Source of the DNA: Rhodoferax sp.
GTDB lineage: Bacteria; Pseudomonadota; Gammaproteobacteria; Burkholderiales; Burkholderiaceae_C
DNA: 8,152 bases
Assembly (NCBI GenBank): GCA_021731215.1
Contig: JAKFXU010000128.1
Coordinates: 1-8,152, forward strand
Direction: 5' to 3'
Shown one piece after another: positions 1-5,887 of this stretch. A model generated the notes under the pieces. That model was not told the origin of the DNA, did not search any database, and was given only the letters and a program-made list of their open reading frames with translations. Positions within the stretch are counted from its first letter, which is position 1. Every line of letters begins with the position of its first letter. The position numbers were made by a program, and so were the translations under genes.

Positions 1-600
1 ACCCGGGATGCCCAGGTTGTTGGCGATGCGGTGCACCTTGCCGATGATCTCGTTCGAGTACTTTTGCCCCATGCCGATCGAGTCCATGATCTCGCGCGCC
101 GCCATGGTGACCTCGGCGGTGTCGATGCCATAGGGGCAGAACACCGAACAGCGCCGGCACTCGGAGCACTGGTTGAAATAGCTGTACCACTCGTCGAGCA
201 CTTCGCGCGTCAGGTCGACCGCGCCCACCAGCTTGGGAAAATATTTGCCGGCAAACGTGAAATAGCGCCGGTAGATCTTGCGCATCAGGTCCTGGCGCGC
301 CACCGGCATGTTCTTCGGGTCTGCCGTGCCCAGGAAGTAGTGGCATTTATCGGAGCAGGCGCCGCAGTGCACGCAGGCGTCCATATAGACCAGCAGCGAG
401 CGGTACTTGCCCAGCAGCTCGCCCATCTTGGCAATCGCCTTGGCTTGCCAGTCCTCGACCAGTTGCTCCGGAAAGCCCAGCGCTTTTTGAATCGGGGCAC
501 TGGCGACAAAGGGCTTGAGGTGCGAAGTCGCCCCCACCTGCACCAGCGGAATGACCGGGTAGCTCTTGAGCTTGGGGGTTTCAAATGCAGCGGTGGCCAT
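1..600 (-). CDS. dsrK: DsrK, iron-sulfur subunit of the DsrMKJOP membrane complex (partial, 3' end outside window)
   Basis: The first 200 residues are present, starting MATAAFETPK; the rest lies beyond the left edge. Two ferredoxin-type [4Fe-4S] motifs are visible, CxxCxxCxxxC at C76/C79/C82/C86 and again at C145/C148/C151/C155, in the arrangement typical of HdrD-like DsrK. The missing C-terminal part should carry the CCG (heterodisulfide-reductase-like) domains that bind the catalytic [4Fe-4S] centre. In the family, DsrK sits on the cytoplasmic face of the membrane complex and exchanges electrons between DsrC and the cytochrome b subunit DsrM. It starts 17 nt after the dsrM stop, so it is the downstream gene of the dsr operon here. 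The ribosome binding site is weak, suggesting coupling to dsrM. Identification is secure from motifs and context. Confidence 0.95.
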   Translation of the reverse strand, partial: MATAAFETPKLKSYPVIPLVQVGATSHLKPFVASAPIQKALGFPEQLVEDWQAKAIAKMGELLGKYRSLLVYMDACVHCGACSDKCHYFLGTADPKNMPVARQDLMRKIYRRYFTFAGKYFPKLVGAVDLTREVLDEWYSYFNQCSECRRCSVFCPYGIDTAEVTMAAREIMDSIGMGQKYSNEIIGKVHRIANNLGIPG

Positions 601-617
601 GGTGTGTGCGTGCTTGT

Positions 618-1352
618 TCAAGGGCGCTTGTCCAGCGCCTCGGCCCAAGACGCGATATGACGCGCCTCACGGGCGTTGTCGGCCTGGTTGCGGGTTGGGC
701 TGAAGAACAGGCCGGGGGCATGCAGCAGCTTGCTGATCGGGAAGATCAGCATCAGCAGTGCCACCAGCGCCAGATGCACCAGCAACAGCGGGTCAGCCGG
801 CAGGGGTTGCCAGTCAAAGCGCAGCAGGCCGAGCATGAACATCTTCACGGCGACGATGTCGGTGGGCAGCGCAAAGCGCATCGCCAGCCCGCTCAGGCCA
901 ATTGCCAGCAGCAGCGCCAGCATCAAGTGGTCCGACGGAGTCGAGATATAACGCACGCGGTCCACCAGCCAGCGTCGCGCCCACAGGCCGCCCAGCGCTG
1001 CGGCAAAAGCAAAACCGGCGTAGGTACCAAAGGGCTGGATCAAAACGACCGGCAACCACACCGGCTCCTGGACGTAGCGCAGGTGGCGCAATAGCACCAG
1101 CAGCAGCGTGGCATGAAAGGTCCAACCGAAAATCCAGGTCCATTTGCTGGACTTGAACAGGCTCTCGAAAAACACCACTTCGCGCGCCAGGCGCCAGCCC
1201 ACGCCCGCCGACGTCAGGGGCGCCGGCGTGGTGGGAATCTTCAGCGGCGCCGGGGTTTTGGCGTAGCTGAGAATCTTCAGCGCCAGCCCGACGACAAACA
1301 CCAGCGTGGCGACGTAGAACAGCAGCGCATAGAGAATAGTCAGCAGCGACAT
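618..1352 (-). CDS. dsrM: DsrM, cytochrome b membrane subunit of the DsrMKJOP complex
   Basis: This 244-aa protein has the length usual for DsrM of sulfur oxidisers and belongs to the NarI-like cytochrome b group. About five hydrophobic membrane segments are visible near residues 4-27, 74-90, 100-123, 143-160 and 188-206. Histidines that could ligate haem b include H80 and H90 in the second segment, H142, H193 and H211; which pairs bind haem cannot be decided by eye. Its known role is to pass electrons between the quinone pool and DsrK. The start MSLLTILYAL begins directly with the first membrane helix, as expected, though no good Shine-Dalgarno sequence precedes it. It lies 53 nt downstream of dsrC and 17 nt upstream of dsrK. 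Confidence 0.95.
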   Translation of the reverse strand: MSLLTILYALLFYVATLVFVVGLALKILSYAKTPAPLKIPTTPAPLTSAGVGWRLAREVVFFESLFKSSKWTWIFGWTFHATLLLVLLRHLRYVQEPVWLPVVLIQPFGTYAGFAFAAALGGLWARRWLVDRVRYISTPSDHLMLALLLAIGLSGLAMRFALPTDIVAVKMFMLGLLRFDWQPLPADPLLLVHLALVALLMLIFPISKLLHAPGLFFSPTRNQADNAREARHIASWAEALDKRP

Positions 1353-1405
1353 GAGTGGGAGCGACGGCTTATCGGGTTAGCAGAGATGCCGGGGTGCGGC
1401 GGCGC

Positions 1406-1738
1406 TCAGATACAGCCGGTCGGCTTGGGCAGACCGGCGATCTTGCAGGCTTGCTTGGCCGGGCCGTAGGGGAACAGGTCATACAGGTACTTGCTGTTGC
1501 CCTTTTCCTCGCCGAATTGCTTGCCGATGGCCTTGGTCAGCACGCGCACAGCGGGAGCGATCTGGTACTCGTTGTAATACTCGCGCAGAAAATTGATCAC
1601 TTCCCAGTGGTTGTCGGTGAGCGGCACTTTCTCTTCTTCCGCCAGATAGCCGGCGGCCTCGGGGGTCCATTCGGCCAGGTTGAGCAGGTAGCCCTCTTCG
1701 TCCGTTTCGTAGGTCTTGCCGTTGATTTCAAAGCTCAT
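1406..1738 (-). CDS. dsrC: DsrC, sulfur-carrier protein with two C-terminal cysteines
   Basis: This 110-aa protein is a complete DsrC. The C-terminal swinging arm ends GLPKPTGCI, with the penultimate Cys_A at C109 and Cys_B at C98, eleven residues apart, which is the true DsrC signature (TusE keeps only Cys_A). The family hallmarks HWEVINFLREYY (44-55) and YLYDLFPYGPAKQ (84-96) are present. In reverse-Dsr metabolism DsrC accepts sulfur from DsrEFH as a persulfide and presents it to DsrAB. A clear GGAG lies about 8 nt before the ATG. The gene follows dsrH after 42 nt of AT-rich sequence containing a dyad and a T-run (see separate entry). A second, cysteine-free paralogue lies at 6707-7036 on the other strand. 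Confidence 0.98.
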   Translation of the reverse strand: MSFEINGKTYETDEEGYLLNLAEWTPEAAGYLAEEEKVPLTDNHWEVINFLREYYNEYQIAPAVRVLTKAIGKQFGEEKGNSKYLYDLFPYGPAKQACKIAGLPKPTGCI

Positions 1739-1753
1739 GAAAATTCTCCAGGT

Positions 1754-1786
1754 AAAAAAATAAGGCGGACTGTGTTTATCTCACAG
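1754..1786 (-). promoter_or_regulatory. Dyad followed by T-run at the dsrH-dsrC junction
   Basis: On the coding strand a hairpin with arms CTGTG and CACAG (1782-1786 and 1770-1774, 7-nt loop; two further outer pairs with one G-U) overlaps the dsrH stop codon. A few bases later comes a run of seven T (1754-1760). The T-run is offset from the stem, so this would be at best a weak terminator, an attenuator or an RNA-processing hairpin that separates dsrC from the upstream message. The arms also look loosely like a TGTG...CACA operator, but the spacing does not match the CRP consensus. Function is inferred. Confidence 0.3.
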
Positions 1787-2080
1787 CCAGGAATGCGAGG
1801 TGCTGTATTCGACCGTCAGGTCGACAAAGCCGCCGTAATCAACCAGCGTCACGCCGTCGATCAGCTTGGCCGTCACGCCGCGCGCATCCATGTCGGCTTG
1901 CAGCGCATAGACCTTGAGCGTGGCGCAGGCCTGGCGCACGCGGGCTTCGGTGGCAGAGCCGACGGTGGCGGCGTAAACGCCGTCCTCGATCAGCAGCAGT
2001 GCGTTGCCGGCCTGGGCCAGCGCCAGGCAACTGTCGAGCGTGCTGGTCTGGAACGGTGATTTATTAATGATGTGCAGCAT
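1781..2080 (-). CDS. dsrH: DsrH, subunit of the DsrEFH sulfurtransferase
   Basis: This 99-aa protein belongs to the DsrH/TusB family. It starts MLHIINKSPF, and the characteristic N-terminal 'HIINKSPF' segment and C18 (in the position of the conserved DsrH cysteine) are visible; a second cysteine is C52. The ATG at 2080 is preceded by AAGGA at good spacing. An upstream in-frame TTG at 2098 is possible but would place the ribosome binding site inside the gene. DsrH forms an alpha2beta2gamma2 hexamer with DsrE and DsrF that relays sulfur to DsrC. It lies 63 nt after dsrF and 42 nt before dsrC. Confidence 0.95.
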   Translation of the reverse strand: MLHIINKSPFQTSTLDSCLALAQAGNALLLIEDGVYAATVGSATEARVRQACATLKVYALQADMDARGVTAKLIDGVTLVDYGGFVDLTVEYSTSHSWL

Positions 2081-2143
2081 GGTGGTCCTTGTCGTCAAAA
2101 CGCAGTTTCAGTGAAGACTTATTTGTACTCAAGTTAGTCGCAA

Positions 2144-2539
2144 CTAAAAGCTCAAAATCACGTCCTGCTGCTGCATGAGCTGACCCATCTGCGCCGCGTC
2201 GAGCACCTCCACCGGAACCAAAAGGTCCTTCTCGGTCAGGCCGCGTTGCGCCAGCGAAGCGCGGTCGACGTAGAGCTTTTCCACGTCGTAGCCGTCCAGC
2301 GCGCGGTAGCTGGGCGAGAAGTTCTTGATGCCGATGCCCTTGGTTTGCTGGCCCTTGACCAGTTCATAAACGCCGTCGTCGATGAAGACCAGGCTCACAT
2401 CCTGGTCAAAAGTGGCGCTGATCAACACCACTTCCAGGCTTTCCAGCGCGTAGATGGTGCCGTAGGGCGCCTTGCGGTTGACAAACATGAATTTCTTCAC
2501 GATGGGGCCGCCCGCCGGGCTTATCTGTTGTTCGCTCAT
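2144..2539 (-). CDS. dsrF: DsrF, subunit of the DsrEFH sulfurtransferase
   Basis: This 131-aa protein is of the DsrF/TusC family. After a short polar leader (residues 1-14) comes KKFMFVNRKAPYGTIYALES, the typical first strand and nucleotide-like loop of the fold, followed by VSLVFIDDGVYELVKGQ (48-64). It contains no cysteine, consistent with a structural role in the DsrEFH hexamer, where DsrE carries the active cysteine. It begins 23 nt after dsrE. The ribosome binding site is poor. A small perfect dyad, TTAGT and ACTAA with a 4-nt loop, sits at its 3' end (2134-2147). Confidence 0.94.
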   Translation of the reverse strand: MSEQQISPAGGPIVKKFMFVNRKAPYGTIYALESLEVVLISATFDQDVSLVFIDDGVYELVKGQQTKGIGIKNFSPSYRALDGYDVEKLYVDRASLAQRGLTEKDLLVPVEVLDAAQMGQLMQQQDVILSF

Positions 2540-2562
2540 TTTCAGGTCTTTCTAATGGTCGC

Positions 2563-2922
2563 TCAGTCGCCAAACGTGATCAGACGATCGGCCTTGATGC
2601 CGCTGTCCACCAATTGGCCCAGGCCCGAGATGCGAAATCCCGGCGCCAGGATTTCGTCCTTGATGCCACGGCGCAGGGCGGCCGCCACACACACCACCAG
2701 ATCGACCTTGTGCTCGGTGGCCAGCGCCGACCAGCGATTGACCACGTGGCGGTCGTCTTGCGGTGGTTCGGTCAGACGGGTCGCGTTATTGACGCCGTCG
2801 TGATAGAAAAACACGCGTTGGATCGTGTGCCCCTTGGCCAGGGCCGCGACGACGAACTGGTAGGCCGTGTCGGACGCCTGGTGCGTATACGGGCCTTCGC
2901 TGACAAGTAAACCGAATTTCAT
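2563..2922 (-). CDS. dsrE: DsrE, active subunit of the DsrEFH sulfurtransferase
   Basis: This 119-aa protein of the DsrE/TusD family begins MKFGLLVSEGPYTHQASDTA and shows the FFYHDGV segment (38-44). The active cysteine is C78 in VDLVVCVAAALRRG, the same number as the catalytic cysteine known for Allochromatium vinosum DsrE; this residue carries persulfide sulfur and passes it to DsrC. Presence of DsrE with DsrF and DsrH marks a sulfur-oxidising, not sulfate-reducing, system. It is 23 nt downstream of dsrB and 23 nt upstream of dsrF, so translation along this stretch is probably continuous. Confidence 0.96.
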   Translation of the reverse strand: MKFGLLVSEGPYTHQASDTAYQFVVAALAKGHTIQRVFFYHDGVNNATRLTEPPQDDRHVVNRWSALATEHKVDLVVCVAAALRRGIKDEILAPGFRISGLGQLVDSGIKADRLITFGD

Positions 2923-2945
2923 GGTGGGATTAATTCCGGTGGCGA

Positions 2946-4016
2946 TCAGAAACGGATATGGGTCGAAGCATTCAGGCTGGAGCGCGAGCCGCGCCAGTCG
3001 TCAATCAGGTACTTGGTAAAGGGCAGGTCGCACTTCTCGAAGAATTGCGGCCAGCCGATGCGCTCGATCCAGTCCGATAGCCGCTCCCAAGAGCGTGCAT
3101 CTTCTTTGTAGGTGTACAAAATTTTCTTGACGATGGCCGACACCTCGGGCCAGCGCGGCGGGTTGTTGGGCAGGCCCGAGGCCACCATCTTCATGAAGGT
3201 GGGTTTGCCGCGCGCATTGGAGTTCTTGCCGCCGACCCAGATCGCCAGCTTGCTGTGTTCCGGGTCGTTGATCTGCATTGGCGGGCAGGGCGGGTAGCAG
3301 GCGCCGCAGCACATGCATTTGGCCTCGTCGATTTCGAGCGACGGCTTGCCGTTGACCATGGCGGGCCGGATGGCGGCCACCGGGCAGCGCGCCACCACGG
3401 TCGGACGCTCGCACATATTGGCCACCAGATCGTGGTTGATCTTGGGCGGCTTGGTGTGCTGGATGTTGATGGCAATGTCGGCCTGGCCGCCGCAGTTGAT
3501 CTCGCAGCAGGAGGTGGACAGGTGCACCCGATTGGGCATTTCTTCCCGGATGAATTCGGCGTGCAGGTCATCCATCAGGGCCTTGACCGCGCCCGAGGCG
3601 TCGGTGCCGGGAATGTCGCAGTGCAGCCAGCCCTGGGTGTGCGCAATCGATGACACCGAGTTGCCGGTGCCACCGACCGGGAAGCCGCTGTTGGTAAGTG
3701 CCTCGACCAGCGGCGCGACGCGCGCCGGGTCGGACACCATGTACTCGATGTTGGAGCGGATGGTGAAGCGCACATGGCCGTCGGCATAGGTGTCGGCAAT
3801 GTCGCACAGCGTGCGGATGGTGAACAGGTCCATCTGGCGCTGCGTGCCGGCGCGCACGGTCCAGATTTCGTCGCCGCTGTGGGCGACATGGTGCAGCACG
3901 CCGGGGCGGGGCCGGTCGTGGTACTTCCAGTTGCCGTAGTTCTTGAGCATCAGCGGATGCAGATACTGCTTGTTGTCGGGAACGCCGCTCTCAATCGGGG
4001 TGCGCATGGTTGCCAT
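2946..4016 (-). CDS. dsrB: DsrB, beta subunit of reverse-type dissimilatory sulfite reductase
   Basis: This 356-aa protein is full length for DsrB. The sirohaem/[4Fe-4S] region is at SCCEINCGG (C170, C171, C175) with C133 in HCDIPG. The inserted ferredoxin domain has C211 (ARCPVAAI) and CxxCxxC at C234/C237/C240 in KCMCCGACYPPC. It pairs with DsrA in an alpha2beta2 enzyme which, in sulfur oxidisers, runs in reverse to release sulfite from DsrC-bound sulfur in the cytoplasm. The ATG at 4016 has AGGAAG upstream; a second ATG three codons on is an alternative. It starts 27 nt after the dsrA stop. Confidence 0.98.
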   Translation of the reverse strand: MATMRTPIESGVPDNKQYLHPLMLKNYGNWKYHDRPRPGVLHHVAHSGDEIWTVRAGTQRQMDLFTIRTLCDIADTYADGHVRFTIRSNIEYMVSDPARVAPLVEALTNSGFPVGGTGNSVSSIAHTQGWLHCDIPGTDASGAVKALMDDLHAEFIREEMPNRVHLSTSCCEINCGGQADIAINIQHTKPPKINHDLVANMCERPTVVARCPVAAIRPAMVNGKPSLEIDEAKCMCCGACYPPCPPMQINDPEHSKLAIWVGGKNSNARGKPTFMKMVASGLPNNPPRWPEVSAIVKKILYTYKEDARSWERLSDWIERIGWPQFFEKCDLPFTKYLIDDWRGSRSSLNASTHIRF

Positions 4017-4043
4017 GGTGGTCTTCCTATGTTTGTCAGAGTT

Positions 4044-5321
4044 TCAGGCCGCTTTGCTGGCGTTGATCCGGGCCACTTCATCGTCCCAGCCGTCGGTGCG
4101 GACGTAGGGGTTGGTGCGCGGCGTCGACACCATGTTGGCGTCGATCTCCAGCCCGATGCCTTCGAGGAAGTTGATCAGGCCGATGCGCTCTATCATTTCG
4201 CCGGTGCGCTCATGTTCCAGTGCGTTTTCGGCAAAGAAGTCGATCGTCTTCTGGGCCAGCTCCACCAGCGCCTGGTAATCCTCATCGGTCTTCATCGGCA
4301 TGAAGGGCACGACCATGGTGCCCATCAGGTCTCCGATCTTGAGCGTGCGCTTGCCACCCATCAGGATCGTGACGCCCTTGTCGGTGCCGGCTGCCAGGGC
4401 GCCGGTCATGACGTTGATGCAGTGCATGCAGCGCACGCAGTTGCCGTTGTCGATTTCCAGCGACTGGGTGTCGTTCAGGGCGACGCTGGAAATTTTCGGG
4501 TCCTTGGAGACATCCTTGGTTTCCTTGAGCATGATGGCCTTGGTCGGGCAACGGGTGACCACGTCATTGACCAGTTCGGTCAGGCCATGCTTGACAAACC
4601 ATTTGCGCGCCAGCGCTTCATCGGTGCGCATGTTGTCGCGCCAGGTACCGATAACGGCCATGTCGGCGCGCTGGATCGAGTTCATGCAGTCATTGGAGCA
4701 ACCGGAAAACTTGAACTTGAACTTGTACGGCAGCGCCGGGCGGTGCATGTCGTCCAGAAAGGTGTTGACGACCTGGCGATGAGCCCGTGCTTCGTCAAAA
4801 CAGGACTGCTCGCAGCGCGCCGCGCCGACGCAGGACATGCTGGTGCGCACCGCCGGGCCGGCGCCACCCAGGTCAAAGCCGAGCTCGTTCAATTCATCGA
4901 AGGCGCCCTGCACGTTGGCGGTGCTGGCGCCCTGGAACATGATGTCGCCCGACTGGCCGTGAAAGGCGATCAGGCCGGAGCCGTGGCGCTCCCAGATGTC
5001 GCACATATCGCGCAGCACTTTGGTGTTGTAGTGCATGCCCGCGGCCGGCATGATGCGCAGGGTGTGGAATTCCTTGGAGGCCGGAAACATTTCGGCCACT
5101 TCCGAGAAGCGGGGAATCACACCGCCGCCGTAGCCGAAAACCCCGACCGTGCCGCCCTTCCAGTAGCCCTTGCGGGTTTTGTAGGAGTGCTCGAGCTGAC
5201 CGACCAGGTCGGTCATGTAGTCGCTTTCCTTGGCCAGCCGTTTCAGGCCGGTGACAAAGCTGGGCCATGGACCGCTTTCGAGTTGGTCGAGCATGGGAGT
5301 GTCGTAAGGTTTCTTGCTCAT
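4044..5321 (-). CDS. dsrA: DsrA, alpha subunit of reverse-type dissimilatory sulfite reductase
   Basis: This 425-aa protein is the catalytic subunit. The sirohaem-[4Fe-4S] cysteine motif CxxxxxC...CxxxC is C164/C170 (SCVGAARCEQSC) and C208/C212 (GCSNDC). The ferredoxin domain uses C258 (RCPTKAI) and C295/C298/C301 (NCVRCMHC). I chose the ATG at 5321 (MSKKPYDTPMLDQLESG) because this is the usual DsrA N-terminus and an AGGAGA sequence lies 6 nt before it. The frame stays open to 5555, but the extra 78 codons do not resemble DsrA. As first gene of the dsr operon it is expected to be transcribed from the divergent region 5322-5635. Confidence 0.98.
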   Translation of the reverse strand: MSKKPYDTPMLDQLESGPWPSFVTGLKRLAKESDYMTDLVGQLEHSYKTRKGYWKGGTVGVFGYGGGVIPRFSEVAEMFPASKEFHTLRIMPAAGMHYNTKVLRDMCDIWERHGSGLIAFHGQSGDIMFQGASTANVQGAFDELNELGFDLGGAGPAVRTSMSCVGAARCEQSCFDEARAHRQVVNTFLDDMHRPALPYKFKFKFSGCSNDCMNSIQRADMAVIGTWRDNMRTDEALARKWFVKHGLTELVNDVVTRCPTKAIMLKETKDVSKDPKISSVALNDTQSLEIDNGNCVRCMHCINVMTGALAAGTDKGVTILMGGKRTLKIGDLMGTMVVPFMPMKTDEDYQALVELAQKTIDFFAENALEHERTGEMIERIGLINFLEGIGLEIDANMVSTPRTNPYVRTDGWDDEVARINASKAA

Positions 5322-5327
5322 GGTGTG

Positions 5328-5333
5328 TCTCCT
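5328..5333 (-). promoter_or_regulatory. dsrA: Ribosome binding site of dsrA
   Basis: AGGAGA on the minus strand, 6 nt before the ATG at 5321. It is the strongest Shine-Dalgarno sequence of the dsr operon and settles the start of dsrA against the longer open frame reaching 5555. Confidence 0.8.
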
Positions 5334-5431
5334 GTCAGGGGGCAAAGGGCGGTGCGCCGAAGGGTCAATGGCTTTGTTGATGTCTGCCTCTGCGGGCCGG
5401 TTCACAATCAACGCTGGGACAGATATTACTT

Positions 5432-5448
5432 GCCAGTGTGTGGCTGGC
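5432..5448. promoter_or_regulatory. Inverted repeat at the -35 position of a possible dsrA promoter
   Basis: Perfect 5-bp arms GCCAG (5432-5436) and CTGGC (5444-5448) with a 7-bp spacer. It lies directly upstream, on the minus strand, of the TAATAT candidate -10 box. The position suggests an activator or repressor site for the dsr operon. The bases from 5444 onward (CTGGCGCTATC) recur in opposite orientation at 7624-7634, just before the nrdJ-like gene. Function is inferred. Confidence 0.3.
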
Positions 5449-5529
5449 GCTATCACCCTCGTTGAGTAGTCTGTGCTACCCATCAGGGCTATAGGCACCC
5501 ACCCGTGCCGGTAATAGACGATACGGCCC

Positions 5530-5555
5530 GTGCTTGCGCTAAATAGCGGTAGCAC
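5530..5555. promoter_or_regulatory. 26-bp imperfect dyad in the divergent region
   Basis: Outer arms GTGCT (5530-5534) and AGCAC (5551-5555) enclose inner arms CGCTA (5537-5541) and TAGCG (5543-5547 region, offset by two bases at the centre), giving 10 of 13 paired positions. It lies about 80 nt before the 83-aa ORF and about 210 nt before dsrA, a place suited to an operator for the plus-strand genes. It could also form a 5' leader hairpin. Function is inferred. Confidence 0.3.
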
Positions 5556-5635
5556 TGGCTTATCCTGTGCGTGGGCGTCGGCTTGGCCGGCGCCAGCGCG
5601 CAGGGGCGCCCGGCAACGAACACAAAACAGGCCTT

Positions 5636-5887
5636 ATGACGACTATTACGCCGCTTGAAAAACTGACCGTTCCCCTGGGTGGGCAGGTGATTGAATTGCA
5701 ACAACTCGACTACGACGCCGGCGGCATGAGCTTGCTGCGCACCCGCATCCGCGAGAAAAGCCGGTTCACGGTGTTCGAGATCGATCCGCAGACGGCGCAG
5801 CGCTGGGGCGAGGCGCTGCTGCGCTGGGCGCAGACCCAGCCCCCGGCACCGCCACCGGCCGTAGCGCCAGCGCAGGAGCTGCCATGA
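5636..5887 (+). CDS. Small conserved-looking protein of unknown function (83 aa) upstream of cas6
   Basis: I do not recognise this protein with certainty. It has a compact N-terminal part (1-66) that alternates strands and charged residues (TVPLGGQVIELQQLDYDAG, then SRFTVFEIDPQTAQRWGEAL with a final amphipathic helix), followed by a Pro/Ala-rich tail (67-83). It has no cysteine, signal peptide or membrane segment. The ATG at 5636 was chosen because the fold-like part begins there; the frame is open back to a GTG at 5567, but that extension is Arg/Gly-rich and unlikely to be coding. Its stop overlaps the cas6 start by 4 bp (ATGA), so the two are almost surely translated together and may work together. 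No cysteine means no direct sulfur-carrier role. Confidence 0.75.
   Translation: MTTITPLEKLTVPLGGQVIELQQLDYDAGGMSLLRTRIREKSRFTVFEIDPQTAQRWGEALLRWAQTQPPAPPPAVAPAQELP

Larger units (their letters stand above)
5322..5635. promoter_or_regulatory. Divergent intergenic region between dsrA and the plus-strand cluster
   Basis: No convincing gene lies here. It must hold the promoter of the dsr operon (reading left) and probably that of the 83-aa ORF/cas6 cluster (reading right). On the minus strand TAATAT (5423-5428) could be a -10 box, about 100 nt before dsrA, but has no good -35 partner; an inverted repeat occupies that place (see 5432-5448), as would fit an activator-dependent promoter. On the plus strand GG(N10)GC at 5557-5570 has sigma-54-like spacing but a poor consensus. 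These are candidates only. Confidence 0.5.

Noticed and set aside
31..660. Plus-strand open frame opposite dsrK
   Set aside because: Antisense to a DsrK reading frame with two intact Fe-S motifs; no family features of its own.
1355..2059. Plus-strand open frame opposite dsrC and dsrH
   Set aside because: Covers two certain minus-strand genes and their junction; low-complexity translation.
2946..5321. Reductive (sulfate-reducer) type DsrAB
   Set aside because: DsrEFH follow directly, DsrD is absent where it would follow dsrB, and the gene order is that of sulfur oxidisers.
3774..5465. 563-codon open frame on the plus strand, antisense to dsrA and dsrB
   Set aside because: It lies opposite two certain genes whose GC-rich third positions keep the antisense frame open; the translation (many H, V, G, A) resembles no protein.
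5322..5555. N-terminal extension of DsrA
   Set aside because: The added 78 residues do not resemble DsrA, and a strong AGGAGA precedes the internal ATG at 5321.
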